Positions 1 to 10,300 of a stretch of DNA of 64,000 nt are shown here, one piece after another. Each line of letters opens with the position of its first letter. Position 1 is the first letter of the stretch. The stretch spans positions 718,556 to 782,555 of the forward strand of contig CM035416.1 of the NCBI GenBank assembly GCA_020310875.1, in the 5' to 3' direction. The position numbers were made by a program, and so were the translations under genes. This DNA is from Ceratopteris richardii. Taxonomy: Eukaryota; Streptophyta; Polypodiopsida; Polypodiales; Pteridaceae. The notes below the pieces were generated by a model that saw nothing but the letters and a program-made list of their open reading frames with translations, was not told the DNA's origin and ran no database searches.

Positions 1-937
1 TCTCCTACTAGGGCATAGCCTTGAGCCTCTTGCTCCATGCTTCTTCTTCTTGCTAGACTAGCCTCTTTGGGTAATTTTCCCGATCTCATAAACTCTACCA
101 ATGGAGCACTCCAATCTGGAATTAATGACACTTGATAAAGGGTCGCATGCTCCACTGGGGGTCTCTCTCTGCACCTTGGACAATTCTTAATCCACTCATG
201 TATTTCTTTGTCCATGCTAGGCCAATACACTCCTAAACGCTTTAGATTCTGCAATGTTCGTTGTTTAGAATAGTGATTTCCTAGCAATCCTTCATGAGCT
301 TGCTGCAACCAACTATTATGTTCATCATCCTCGACACAACAAGCTAATACGCCCTCCGTATATTGTTTGTACATGCTTCCTGCTAATATGCAATATTTTT
401 GTGATTTTACAATTTCTTCTTGTGATGTTTTCACATTCTTATTTGCAGGGCCAAAGGTTAGGACTGGTACCAACTTATTTGCCCATTTAGGAACAACTTC
501 TAAATTGAACAGATAAGCATCGGGTAATTCGTCAGACACTCCTTGCGGTGACTCTCCTGAAGTGATGCGAGAAAGGTGATCTGCCCGAAGGTGGGTTCTA
601 CCTTTCCTGACAACAACTTCAAAGTCATATTCCATTAGTAAGAGGAACCATCTTACTAAGCGTCCAGTATTGCAAGGTTTATTGACCAAATATAACAAAG
701 CTTGATGATCAGTGAAAAACTTGAACTTGTTGGCCAATAAATAGTGTCTAAACTTCTTCACAGCATATACCATGCCTAAGCCCTCTCGCTCAGTTGTGGT
801 ATAGTTCCGTTCAGCTGCAGTGAGCTGTCTACTAGCATATGCTATGGGCAAATCTAAGTTTCCTTCACTTGTGGGTTGTGCTAGCACACATCGTATGGCA
901 TGATTGGATGCATCCACATGGACATGGAATGGTTTAT
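1..937 (-). pseudogene. Element A pol: RNase H, first HHCC zinc module and linker
   Basis: Continuation of the element A polyprotein after a frameshift near 938. The minus strand encodes RNase H (VDAS near 905, TEREG near 785, TDHQAL near 705, ADHLSR near 570) and then a textbook integrase-type zinc-binding module at about 170-405, with the spacing H-x6-H-x30-C-x2-C (AHEGLLGNH ... NCPRC). In this family that module is followed by a linker, not the integrase core; the linker runs to the window edge with the wording of element D (LARxRSxEQEAQ). The integrase core lies outside the window. No obvious stop was seen in a partial hand translation. Confidence 0.8.
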
Positions 938-3900
938 TCCAAAAAATCAGGAGTGGTGAGTATTGGTGCCGTGCACAAACGTTTCTTCAGTTCGTTGAAA
1001 GAATTCTCGCATTCGTCGTTCCACTCAAAATTAGACAACAAGGCATAAAGGGGTCTAGCTATGATCGCGTACATGTGGATAAACCTACGGTAGTATCCAC
1101 AATGGCCCATAAAGGCTTGTACCTCTTTAATATTCCTTGGCCTTGGTAGCTCCGCTATGGCTCGTACCTTATCTTCATCTGTTGAGATTCCATTCTTAGA
1201 AACAATATGACCTAAGATTTTACCTTGACGCACCATAAACACACACTTTTCTGGGTTTAGACACACTCGATATTCTCTACACTTGTTGAAGATTTGTCTG
1301 AGCTCAGGGATGTGAACCCTTCTTTCTTGGGAATGAGCACATAAATCATCCACATACACTTCTAAGCTCTTTCGCAAGAACTCTTTGAAGACATGACACA
1401 TGAGCCTTTGGAATGTTGCAGGTGCATTGGTGAGCCCAAATGGCATCACCCGAAATGCAAAGATTCCCCACTCTGTAGCAAAAGCTGTTTTGTGTTGATC
1501 TTCTGGGGCAATGGCTACTTGATTGTAACCTGAAAATCCATCAAGGAAGCTATAAACTTCCTTGCCTGCAACACGCTCCAATAGGTGTTCTGTGATTGGA
1601 AGTGGATAACTATCTCTAATCGTAGCGGCATTAACTTTTTTAAGGTTAATACACACTCGCAACTTCCCGTTCTTCTTGGGTACCACAACAATGGGGGACA
1701 CCCATTCGGTATGCTCAATCTCATAGATGAATCCAGCCTCAATCAACCTATCAATTTCTTCTTTGATTTTGGCTGCATAGGTATCATTATATGTGTAGGG
1801 CTTCTGTTTGGTGGGCTTAGCATCAGCAGTCATGGGGATAGTATGAGAGCAAATTCTTGGATCTACCCCTTTCAAGTCTCTATAGTGCCATGCAAACACA
1901 TCCCTATATTCCCTTAATAGAGCTATGAGCTCCATTTCTTCTCTTGCACTTAGGTCATCTCCTATATATGTGCATCTCTCTTCGTTCTCTTCAATGGTCA
2001 CTACAATCTTCTTGGTCTTTTCTTTATTATCATATGATTCTCCTATGATGGCCTCTCTCTTAGGCATTCGTACCAAAATTTTGCGGTCGTCAACTTCATA
2101 TTTCTTGAAGTTTTCTGGTACTTCAAACAATGATTCCTCCTTTTCTTGTTTCACTGCTTTTCTTTTCTTTTTCTTTTGACTACTCTCACTTCCATCCTTT
2201 GAGTTTACTGTTTTAATACTTGTGAGAGGTTCTTCTTCTTTCTGGGTGAACACTCCTATATCTTCTAGATAGTGCTGCTCTGAGTTAAAGCAACTATCCA
2301 TCACAATAGACTCCAGATCATCGTCATTCTCTTCTTCTTCTATGACATCACTAGGGTCACATTCTTCTAGCAAGGGTTGACACATGAACACTGAGATATC
2401 ATAACCCTCCTCATCACAATGAGGTGTCCACTGTTCCTCATTGACAGCAATGTCCATGGTGGCTAAGATTTCTGGCCAGCCATGAGGCTCAAACTCCTCA
2501 TCTGGAAAGATCATTGGTGTGTAGGCTGGGTCTCTAACTGGTCTATCTCCTAGTGAAGTTCCTTCTTCCCTTGCCTTTAAACGTTTTTCCTCTTCCTTTG
2601 CGACTTTGCACATCCACAAATGAGTATCTTCATGCAGCCATGATGGATCAGGTGAACTTTCAGAATGCACAGAGATGGAATCTTCTTTCACTTTGTGGAT
2701 AGAATTCCACTGTAGGGGTGGTACATCTCTGAAGGTGTAATCCTTCAAATTGACCTTGGTGGTAACCCCTAAGTGCTGTAAGTACAAGGAGTTAGTTCCC
2801 CAATCCTGTACTATTTGCAATTGTCGTAGGAAGGGTCTTCCTAGGATCATCTCATAGACATTATTTTTCTCAAAGTCACATATAGCAAATGTGTGCTCAA
2901 ACTCTACACCACAAGTGGTTAGAGTGATCCCTTCTAGCAATCCTAGAGGTCTTTCAAAATGACCATCAGCCATTTGAAGCTTCATTCTAGTTGGTCTTAA
3001 TGTGGGCTTGCCCCATTGCTTCCACAAGGAGGTGGTCGCAATAGCAACACCAGCACCTGAATTTATGATTGCTTTGGTTGTGTAACCTTGGTAGGTGATT
3101 GGAAGATAAGTATTACCTTCTTCACCCTCACACATGTCCCCTATTTTGTCTAGAGGTATCTCTGGTACCCTTTGCTTAGAGCCTGCTTTTGGCATATTGG
3201 ACTCAAGTTCTGGGACCTGATCCTTCACATGATTCCATAACTCAGGTTTTGCTTTGAGCAACTCTTCTACAGTGAGATGACACTGAACCTTAGTGTTCTT
3301 CACGACATCCGTGTTCCTTGGAACCACTGAGTCTTCATTTCTTACTAGTATTGTGGGAGCTCTAATCTGGAGTGATTCAGATTCCCATGGGCCTAGAAAT
3401 TGAGGCAGTTCTTCTAAGGTATTAGATTCAAAATCTAATCTTTCGTCTTCTTGTTCTGCTTCATCTTCGTAAATAGATGGAATGTCTTGGGGAAATTGAT
3501 CATGAAGATCATCAATCTCAGGAATAGGAGGGGAATTACCCTTCTCCTTGGCCCCTTTCTCCTCTTGTATTTCCCGCAAGAACTCTTGAGAGTACTGTTG
3601 AATAGAAGGAGGTATTCCAGCATCCGTGGAATTAGGAACATAAGCTCCCCTTGGTGGTGAGCTTCCTCTTTCAATAACTGGTTGAGCCTGTGGAGGTAGA
3701 GAAACTTGTGGTTTGTTTACCAACTGCTCTAATCGTTCTAGTAAGCCCTGGAAATGCAAATCCGATTTGATAGAGTTTGTCTGATTGAACTTTTGACTAG
3801 TCTCAAGTATGGCTTGAGCTTGTTCTACCATTTTCATGCACATTTTCATCCGTTCAATCTCTAAATCTGCTCTAGGGTAACTCTTGTCTAGGTTTGCCGC

Positions 3901-4770
3901 TGTAGGCCCTTCTTGAAGTCGAGCCTGGTAGGCCTTGAACATCATGTCCAAGCCTTCTGGGGTTGGATCTGCAAGAACAGACCCTGGTTGCGGTCTATTT
4001 ACAATGGGTGGTGGGGTGGGATGAGGTGGAGTGGATGGAGTTTCGGCATGCGAGGGGCTTTGAGATGCAATGTCTTCTATTTTTGTTTTCGCTTCTTTTA
4101 AGCTTTCTTCTAGTTCCGATAACTTTTTATTCCACTTGCGATTGGCCTTCTCTCTGGTATCCTTCCATGTTCTTGTTTTCCTCTTACTAGGCTCTCCCGA
4201 TTCACTCGACTCTGATTGTTCTACTGGTTTATCCTGTTTTAAGGCTTGTGCTCTAGTGACAGCTTGTATAGGAGCCACATTGCTACTACTTGAACTTGGA
4301 TCTGCCACTAAGCCTACCACATTAATGGGTGTAATCTTGGGTGCACTAGAGGGGTTTCTTGGACAATCTCTGGGGAGATGGTCTTTGCCACAATCAGGAC
4401 AAAAAGCCTGTATTGTGATAGCCTGTCCTTGACTCGGAGATGGTGGGTGGGGACAGTCACGAATGAAATGGTCACCATGACATCTGAAACAAGATCCTCT
4501 AGGGGCTTGTGGTCTCATTTGTCTCAACTGGGGCCTAGGGTTAGGATTTGTGTACATGACATTGGAGTATTCTGGCTCCCAATTTTGCTCCATAGGCGGT
4601 GCCTCATATTGATACGAGTAAATCTCACTATGTTTAGGTGACTCTGTGTAATAAGCATGTGGACTACCTTCATGGGAGTAGTCTGAACTATGAGCATGAG
4701 AGTCATTATCTGGTATCAATGGGGTTAGTGGCACCAAAGCTCTATTTGGATTTTTCCTCTCCCACAGCAT
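934..4770 (-). pseudogene. Element A pol: zinc knuckles, retropepsin 1, reverse transcriptase
   Basis: Open frame of 1278 codons. Order: two zinc knuckles spaced C-x2-C-x3-H-x4-C (CFRCHGDHFIRDC near residue 96, CPDCGKDHLPRDC near residue 125), a basic and proline-rich linker, a retropepsin near residue 570, an acidic linker, and a reverse transcriptase with YVDD near 1345. In the protease the usual Asp-Ser-Gly reads Asn-Ser-Gly: codon 3061-3063 encodes Asn where sisters D, C and F have Asp, so it is predicted inactive. The frame begins only because gag runs out of frame near 4750; in element D gag and pol form one uninterrupted frame. It ends at a frameshift just after the RT connection region. 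Confidence 0.9.
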
Positions 4771-6742
4771 ACTTGACTGGAATCACGTTGGCTGGAGCTG
4801 GTGGTTGGTTTCCCAAGACAGGTTGTGGCCTATATGGTACCTGATATTGCTGTTGTGGTCTATAATATGGCTGTTGGTATTGGTTCTGATACCTACCTTG
4901 TGGATAAGGTTGCTGATAATTCTGTCTAACAGCCTGCCTATTGTAGGGACATTCTTGAGCCGTATGGTTTGTGTACTTCCTTTCAATAGTACAATAGGGA
5001 GCATTCCTTTCTCTAATATTTTGGTTTTGCGTTGGGCATACGTTAGCCATGTGGTCACCTCCGCAAGTATAGCACCGATTCAATGGAGTGACTCTCTGTG
5101 TTTGTTTATTTTGGACTCCCAGCTTCTTGGCAACTTGCTCAGCTATCTCTTCTATTTCTGTGGAGATCTTTGAAGTATGACTAGTAGAACTATCCGAATC
5201 TTTGTAGAGTTTGGACAATCCTAACTCCTCACCCAAGTTATCTTCTATGTCTATGCACGTCCGCACACACTCTTCTATGGATCTAGGATCTTTCAAGTAC
5301 ACATATGATCTTAACTTGGTGCTCAGTAAGCCATCTAAGAACAAAGCCACTTGTTTGGCCGGAGTGGGTAACTCTAGAGCAGGGCATCTTTCTAGATACT
5401 GTCTGAATCTTCTACCTGCTAGTCGCACTGTTTCTTGGGGAGTCTGCTTGAAGCTGTGGATCAAGGATGATGTGTTATGCCTGATACCACTCTTGGAAAA
5501 TTCTACAATGAATTCGTCTAGCAGTTGACCTATATCGTGATAGCTGCTTCTACTCAATGGTTGAAACCAAGCTAAGGCAGTGCCCTTAAGGGTCAAACCA
5601 AATGCCTCGTACTGGGTGAACCAGTCCTCAATTTGTTCGGCTCTCAGCACTTGTTTGTACTCGGCCACATCATCATAAGGATCCCCTGTCCCATCGAAAT
5701 AGTTCTTCATTGCCTTGATCACTTGAATGGGTCTAAGGGTTCTTGGGTACTCTCGGGGTCTAGGCAATGGAAAATCCTGTTCATCTCTTTGTTGCCTATG
5801 TGCTTGATGTCTCTCTCTTTCAGGTCTTTCATTTTCAAATCCTGCTCTATTCCTGCCCACGGTGTGTGCAAAACTTACCTCAGGTCTCTCTCTAGTTCTT
5901 CCTCTCTGGGCTTCATGAGCGTGGGATGATCCTACTCCTTGGAGGCCATGGGAAACATTGGATCTTGGTGGGGGGAAAATCAATTCATTCTTCCAAGTAT
6001 ATGCATGTCTATCATGTTCTGTTACCAAGAAAATTTTCTCTGATGTGTTATCCAGGTAGACAACCTTTCCTGGTATCTCTGGATCCTTGAACTCGTAGAT
6101 GATGACTATGCCCAATTGGCTAGGTTGTTCTGGCTTGAATCTCCAAAAGGCTTCCTCTGTTTCTCTATTCAAAAATAGTTCTATGCTTTTGTTGTCTTGA
6201 GGGATCCAGTCTGGAGTGATCACTCGGGTCAGAACTGACTTGCCTCTAGGAGTCTGGGGTCCTTGTCCTATATTTCCTTGTTCTAGGTCTCCTATCTCAT
6301 TCTCATGAATGATATTTCCAAACTCATCGGTCCTATCTGGTTGGTTGGTAACCACATACATGGTTCCTTCCTTATCAATGTATGAACCCTCTTCGAACTT
6401 GACCACCGGGTGTTCAAGTCCAAAGGATTGATCTGGATTTTTGAGTTGGACCACTGATCGCCTCAGACCATCCTCATAGATGCGAGCACCTAATTGGTTG
6501 GTCCGAATATATTCCAACTGTGTCTTATAGGGACCTTCCGGTGTTTGTAGATGGGCAGTCCCTGAGCCACCTGCAGGTTTTCCCATGCTAAAAGACATTT
6601 CTGAATCACTTGTGTCTGAACTTAGTAAAAGATCACCACTTAGTTGTTGTGTCCAAGACTTGGATGTATGGTTGACACTAGCCTCAGAAGATCTAATGCT
6701 TTGTTTATCCTTGCCTAAGTGTCTACCAGATCTCAGGTTCAT
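4742..6742 (-). CDS. gag: Element A Gag-like protein
   Basis: A 666-codon frame opening with MNLRSGRHL, which matches the internal Met of C and D and is therefore the likely true start. The Retrotrans_gag-type capsid region lies around residues 345-470 (KNYFDGTGDPYDD, ALAWFQPL, FSKSGIRHNTSSLIHSF). Near residues 560-575 there is a zinc knuckle spaced C-x2-C-x3-H-x4-C, one residue tighter than the classical knuckle. It is followed by a degenerate knuckle (CTIERKYTNHTAQEC, second Cys missing) and a Q/Y/P-rich tail. Gag packages the element RNA. The ORF ends in a short overlap with pol in another frame; since D has no break there, this is most simply a mutation, not programmed frameshifting. Confidence 0.88.
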   Translation of the reverse strand: MNLRSGRHLGKDKQSIRSSEASVNHTSKSWTQQLSGDLLLSSDTSDSEMSFSMGKPAGGSGTAHLQTPEGPYKTQLEYIRTNQLGARIYEDGLRRSVVQLKNPDQSFGLEHPVVKFEEGSYIDKEGTMYVVTNQPDRTDEFGNIIHENEIGDLEQGNIGQGPQTPRGKSVLTRVITPDWIPQDNKSIELFLNRETEEAFWRFKPEQPSQLGIVIIYEFKDPEIPGKVVYLDNTSEKIFLVTEHDRHAYTWKNELIFPPPRSNVSHGLQGVGSSHAHEAQRGRTRERPEVSFAHTVGRNRAGFENERPERERHQAHRQQRDEQDFPLPRPREYPRTLRPIQVIKAMKNYFDGTGDPYDDVAEYKQVLRAEQIEDWFTQYEAFGLTLKGTALAWFQPLSRSSYHDIGQLLDEFIVEFSKSGIRHNTSSLIHSFKQTPQETVRLAGRRFRQYLERCPALELPTPAKQVALFLDGLLSTKLRSYVYLKDPRSIEECVRTCIDIEDNLGEELGLSKLYKDSDSSTSHTSKISTEIEEIAEQVAKKLGVQNKQTQRVTPLNRCYTCGGDHMANVCPTQNQNIRERNAPYCTIERKYTNHTAQECPYNRQAVRQNYQQPYPQGRYQNQYQQPYYRPQQQYQVPYRPQPVLGNQPPAPANVIPVKYAVGEEKSK

Positions 6743-6860
6743 AAGCTTTAGTCAAGAGTCCAAATTTTCCCTTTGGTATGGTTCAAAATTCTTTGGAGCC
6801 CCCTTGGTTCCCTAGTCCCACCTGAGGGTCAACTTCAAATTATCCTATCTCAAAATCAAC

Positions 6861-6912
6861 GCGTTTCCAACAAGCTATAGAGCTCAAAAAATGGACTTTG
6901 GATGAAAAAGTT
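6861..6912 (-). promoter_or_regulatory. 52-nt leader motif, element A copy
   Basis: On the minus strand: AACTT, 12 nt, TCCATTT, 15 nt, TTGTTGGAAACGC. The same blocks at the same distances occur in the leaders of C, D and F and in both LTRs of the unrelated copia element. Function unknown; here it sits about 50 nt downstream of the palindrome array. Confidence 0.75.
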
Positions 6913-6964
6913 ATGCCAATTCAGGCTCCTGGGGGTCAAAACAGGCAAACAGGGCCTTTGGAGA

Positions 6965-7990
6965 GAATCGCGATTTTGTGAACTTTCAGAGAATCGCGAT
7001 TTTGTGAACTCAGAAAATCGCGATGTTGAGCACAAAATCGTGTTTTTGAAAATCGCGATTTTGAGCAGAAAATCGTGATTTGAAAATCGCGATGTTGATC
7101 ACAAAATCGTGTTTTTGAAAATCGCGATTTTGAGCAGAAAATCGTCATTTGAAAATCGCGATGTTGATCACAAAATCGTGTTTTTGAAAATCGCGATTTT
7201 GAGCAGAAAATCGTGATTTGAAAATCGCGATGTTGATCACAAAATCGTGTTTCTGAAAATCGTGATTTTGATCACAAAATCGTGTTTCTGAAAATCGCGA
7301 TTTTGATCACAAAATCGTGTTTCTGAAAATCGCGATGTTGATCACAAAATCGTGTTTTAGAGAATCGCAATTTTGACTCAGAGAATCGTGATTCACAAAA
7401 TCGTGTTTTTGACTGAAAATCGTGTTTTCTCAGAATCGTATTTTTCACATGAAAATCACGATGTTGAGCACAAAATCGTGTTTTTGAAAATCGCGATTTT
7501 GAGCAAAAATTCGTGTTTTCACAGAATCGCCTTTTTCACAAAATCGTGTTTTTGGCATGAAAATCGCGATTTTGTCATAGAGAATCGTGTTTTTCTCAAA
7601 ATCGTATTTTTCGCTGAAAATCGTGATTTGTGAGAATCGCGATTTTGAGCAGAGAATCGTGTTTTTCTCAAAATCGTATTTTTCGCTGAAAATCGTGATT
7701 TGTGAGAATCGCGATTTTGAGCAGAAAGTCGTGTTTTTCACAAAATCGTGTTTTTGCTGAAAATCATGATTGGTGAGAATCGCGATTTTGAGCAGAGAAT
7801 CGTGTTTTTTGAAAATCGCAATTTTGAGCAGAGAATCGTGTTTTTTTGAGAAAAAACACAGAATCGCGATTCTTTTCAACCAACTTTTAGGCGGGAAAAT
7901 TGAAAATCGTGATTTTTCAAAAAATTTTGAATTTTCACAGAATCGCAATTTTCATCACAGAATCGCGTTTTTTGGCGGGAAATTCAAATT
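6965..7990 (-). repeat. Palindrome array, core AAAATCGCGATTTT
   Basis: Several dozen short irregular units built on ATCGCGAT flanked by A/T runs, alternating with half-decayed forms such as AAAATCGTG. The intact unit AAAATCGCGATTTT is its own reverse complement. Spacing is roughly 20-30 bp and not constant, with blocks of higher-order repetition (for example 7080-7330). It lies downstream of the LTR TATA box, so it would be transcribed as 5' leader RNA. Confidence 0.93.
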
Positions 7991-8261
7991 TCTGAGCGCC
8001 GGCTATGGCGAGCTCCGTATGAGCAGAAAATCATGAAAAAAACACAGCGCTTGCTCTCCCTTGCTTCTCCTAACTCCTTCCCACACAATAATGCATGAAA
8101 AATGGTATGAAGATGGTGAAAATGCACTAAAAAACAAGAATTTTCTATGAAGAAGAAGATGGAAGAAGGTGGAGATGATGATGATGATGATGATGAAGAG
8201 GAAAAAACAGAAAATGAACTGAAATGACAGTTTTTTTACCTTCCAACGTCACAAATCTACG

Positions 8262-8274
8262 ATCTTACCATCAT
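8262..8274 (-). promoter_or_regulatory. Candidate splice donor after PBS, element A
   Basis: Minus strand reads TGATG^GTAAGATC, with GT at 8268-8267, about 30 nt past the PBS. The ATG^GTAAGA core is conserved in C, D and F at a similar place, although the surrounding leader has diverged. The position resembles the major splice donor of retroviruses. Confidence 0.6.
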
Positions 8275-8296
8275 AACGCTCGTCCTCGAAGCTCTC

Positions 8297-8314
8297 TCCC
8301 CGGCAACGGCGCCA
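8297..8314 (-). other. Primer-binding site for tRNA-Asp, element A
   Basis: The 18 plus-strand bases equal the 3' end of plant tRNA-Asp(GUC), including the added CCA, so the minus (RNA-sense) strand can pair with it to prime reverse transcription. It lies 8 nt inside the LTR end at 8323. Confidence 0.93.
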
Positions 8315-8322
8315 AAATTTGG

Positions 8323-9013
8323 TGTAGCTCAAGCGTAAGCACCACCTCCTTTACTTGTCAATCCGTGGAGACGTGAGGACCGGTATGAAGACCACGAGCA
8401 AGTGAAGGCACAAGTGCGTGAGTGAAAGCACACAAACATGCACACACATACACACACACGTGCACAAAGTAAGATCAAAGAGAGGAACAATGGAAAGCTT
8501 AGATTGCAAAAGAGTTCTCTTACAAAAGTTCTATTCTCTAACAAGCTAACCTCAAAAATGAGCTCTCTAGCTCTTTTTATAGTTTTTTGACTAGTTTTGG
8601 CCCTGTCCAGACCTAGTGTCCAGCCTAGTTAAAAATTAGGTTCCAGGGCTTATTTGAGGGCTCAAACGAAGTCTAAAAATTATGAAAATTGGTACGATGG
8701 TACTTCTAATACTCCTCAAGCTCGAGGACTCCTCGGCTTGAACAAAATGGAGTTACTAAAAATAGATAATGGTATTTACAATGGTTTCTAGTGATGAAAA
8801 TCACTATTTTGTAGGGGATTCTTCTGAAAATTTGACATACACTTCTTGGAGCTCCCTACTTGCTCCCTTTCCTCGTGTGTCCACCTTTTGATGTGCTTCC
8901 ATGCTTTGTCCTTGACTTTGAGCTTCAACAGAGGTCCCTACTTGCTCCTCTTTCTTGTGTATCCACTTCTTTGATGCGCTTCCATGCTTTGTCCTTGATC
9001 TTCAGCTCCAACA
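8323..9013 (-). repeat. LTR shared by gypsy elements A and B (691 bp)
   Basis: Minus-strand LTR beginning TGTTGGAG at 9013 and ending GAGCTACA at 8323. A PBS lies on its inner side (element A) and a polypurine tract on its outer side (element B), so it joins two internal regions. It contains a TATA box, a (TG)n-rich tract near 8440-8465 and sequence closely related to the LTRs of C, D and F. No target-site duplication can be assigned. Confidence 0.9.
8574..8581 (-). promoter_or_regulatory. LTR TATA box (A/B)
   Basis: Minus strand TATAAAAA within CTATAAAAAGAGCT; it aligns with the TATA boxes of all other gypsy LTRs here. Confidence 0.7.
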
Positions 9014-9026
9014 CTCCCCCCCCCTC
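9014..9026 (-). other. Polypurine tract of element B
   Basis: Minus strand GAGGGGGGGGGAG directly abuts the LTR start TGTTGG, the usual primer site for plus-strand DNA synthesis. Confidence 0.85.
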
Positions 9027-10300
9027 TTGAGATTGTCATCCCTGACAAACCCTTGTTGTAGTGGTTGTTCCATGTAGTACGTTGAGAGGTAGTGTCCTTC
9101 TTCTATGAGTAGGAGCGGTCCATCTTCCCAATGTAGCCTGGTCGGTTGTCAGGTTCATCATTTTGTCATTGCGACCTTTGTATGGAGTTCTTCCTTGTAT
9201 TCCAGCTTGATGGTGTCGTTGTGAGCTTTCAAAAATTGTGAGCTACTCAAAAGAGGTTGTCAATGTTGAGTATGAGCAACTCTCATGGTGGATTGCTTCC
9301 TGGCTCTTGTTGTTGTCATGGTGATGTCCTTTGGTTCTTTCGAAGGTGGATTTCCTCGTTTTCATGCCGAGTACTTGTAACCCATAATGGATGATGGGTA
9401 AGTGCATTAGTGCATCGGTTGAACAAGATAGGTGCTTTGTGCATGGCCTTGTAATGTAGCCCTATGCATGCATACTTGGGAAATGCATTGGAAGAATTAT
9501 GGTGAAAGAAGTTTGGTCTTGAGCAAAGTGCTCAAGGTATGGTGACGAAGAGGTTTCCTACTCTATCATGGTTGAAGTAGGCGGTTCTTACCATGGTCAA
9601 ATGTTCGTCGATATTCATCTTTTCGTGGTGTGCACCAGCATGGTGATTGACCATCGACTTATCTTCCGTTGTTGATGAGTGTCCTTGTTGATGGTTTGCA
9701 TCAGAGATTCTTCAAGCGCACACCCCTATCCGGTCGCTCTCTCTCTCTTCTCTCTTTTTTTTTTAAGGAATGGAATAAAACAAGAAGAAAGGTGTTAGCA
9801 TCAATAAAATATTTTACATATGTCATATGTGTATCATGTGCCTGGGATTCTCAATTGTGTCTATGCACGGCCGTGTAAGGAGGCCCTATATTAATGCATA
9901 CTTTGGACATGCATGACCTGAATGGTGCAAAAGACAAGGGTATGCCAAAGGCACATGGTTGTTGCTGGTCGAGGCTTTTGATGTTACTTGTGGACTTAAT
10001 GCAATCTTTGTTTGAAGGTGTCGATTGAATCTTGCAATGATGTAATCCTCCTTATAGGGATCCATTTGAGAATGGTATGTGGCCCTGTGGAGATCTTTGG
10101 ATGGTTTCTAAAATTTGATATCCAGCATGGTCCGCTCATTGGTGTTGTGGAAGCTGCTGGTACTTTTGGCTTCCAAACCCATATCCTTTGTGATTGTCTT
10201 TTTATTACCGAAGAGGAGATGAATTCATCTTCTTTTGGTCTCTGTCCTTGGTTTCAACTCTTGCTTCTCTGTGGTGTTTTTTCTGAGATTTTTCTTGTGA
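9027..10300 (-). pseudogene. Element B 3' ORF remnant, heavily degraded
   Basis: Just inside the PPT the minus strand still encodes a decayed form of the last residues of the family's 3' ORF (QQG-VRDD near 9041-9080, as in D and F). Further in I recognise no conserved domain, coiled coil or N-terminal domain. The region is about 1.3 kb against about 4.3 kb in element D, so most of the gene has been deleted or has diverged beyond visual recognition. Short plus-strand open frames at 9669-10619 show no family similarity and are probably chance. Confidence 0.55.

Larger units (their letters stand above)
6743..8296 (-). other. Element A 5' leader (PBS to gag)
   Basis: About 1.55 kb of non-coding leader on the transcribed strand. 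From the PBS inward it holds a conserved splice-donor sequence (near 8267), a GAT-type trinucleotide run near 8176-8202, the AAAATCGCGATTTT palindrome array (about 6965-7990), the 52-nt spacing-conserved motif (6861-6912) and about 110 bp to the gag ATG. It is shorter on the gag side than the leaders of C and D and lacks their branch-point/acceptor block. Confidence 0.8.
1..9013 (-). mobile_element. Ty3/gypsy element A, 5' portion
   Basis: Reading the minus strand from 9013 downwards gives LTR, tRNA-Asp PBS, a leader with a palindrome array, gag, protease, reverse transcriptase, RNase H and the first zinc-binding module, then the window ends inside the linker before the integrase. No chromodomain or second RNase H is seen, and the integrase tail of sister copies is of the Ogre/Tat/Athila kind. 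The copy is broken by a frameshift between gag and pol near 4750, a frameshift near 938 and loss of the protease active-site aspartate. Its LTR also has a PPT on the outer side, so it is shared with element B. Confidence 0.93.

Noticed and set aside
4742-4770. Programmed frameshift between gag and pol in element A
   Set aside because: Gag and pol are in one frame in D, C and F, so the overlap in A is best explained by an indel.
6965-7990. CRISPR-like regularly spaced repeats
   Set aside because: Units are short, variable, irregularly spaced palindromes inside a plant retrotransposon leader, with no distinct spacers and no cas genes.
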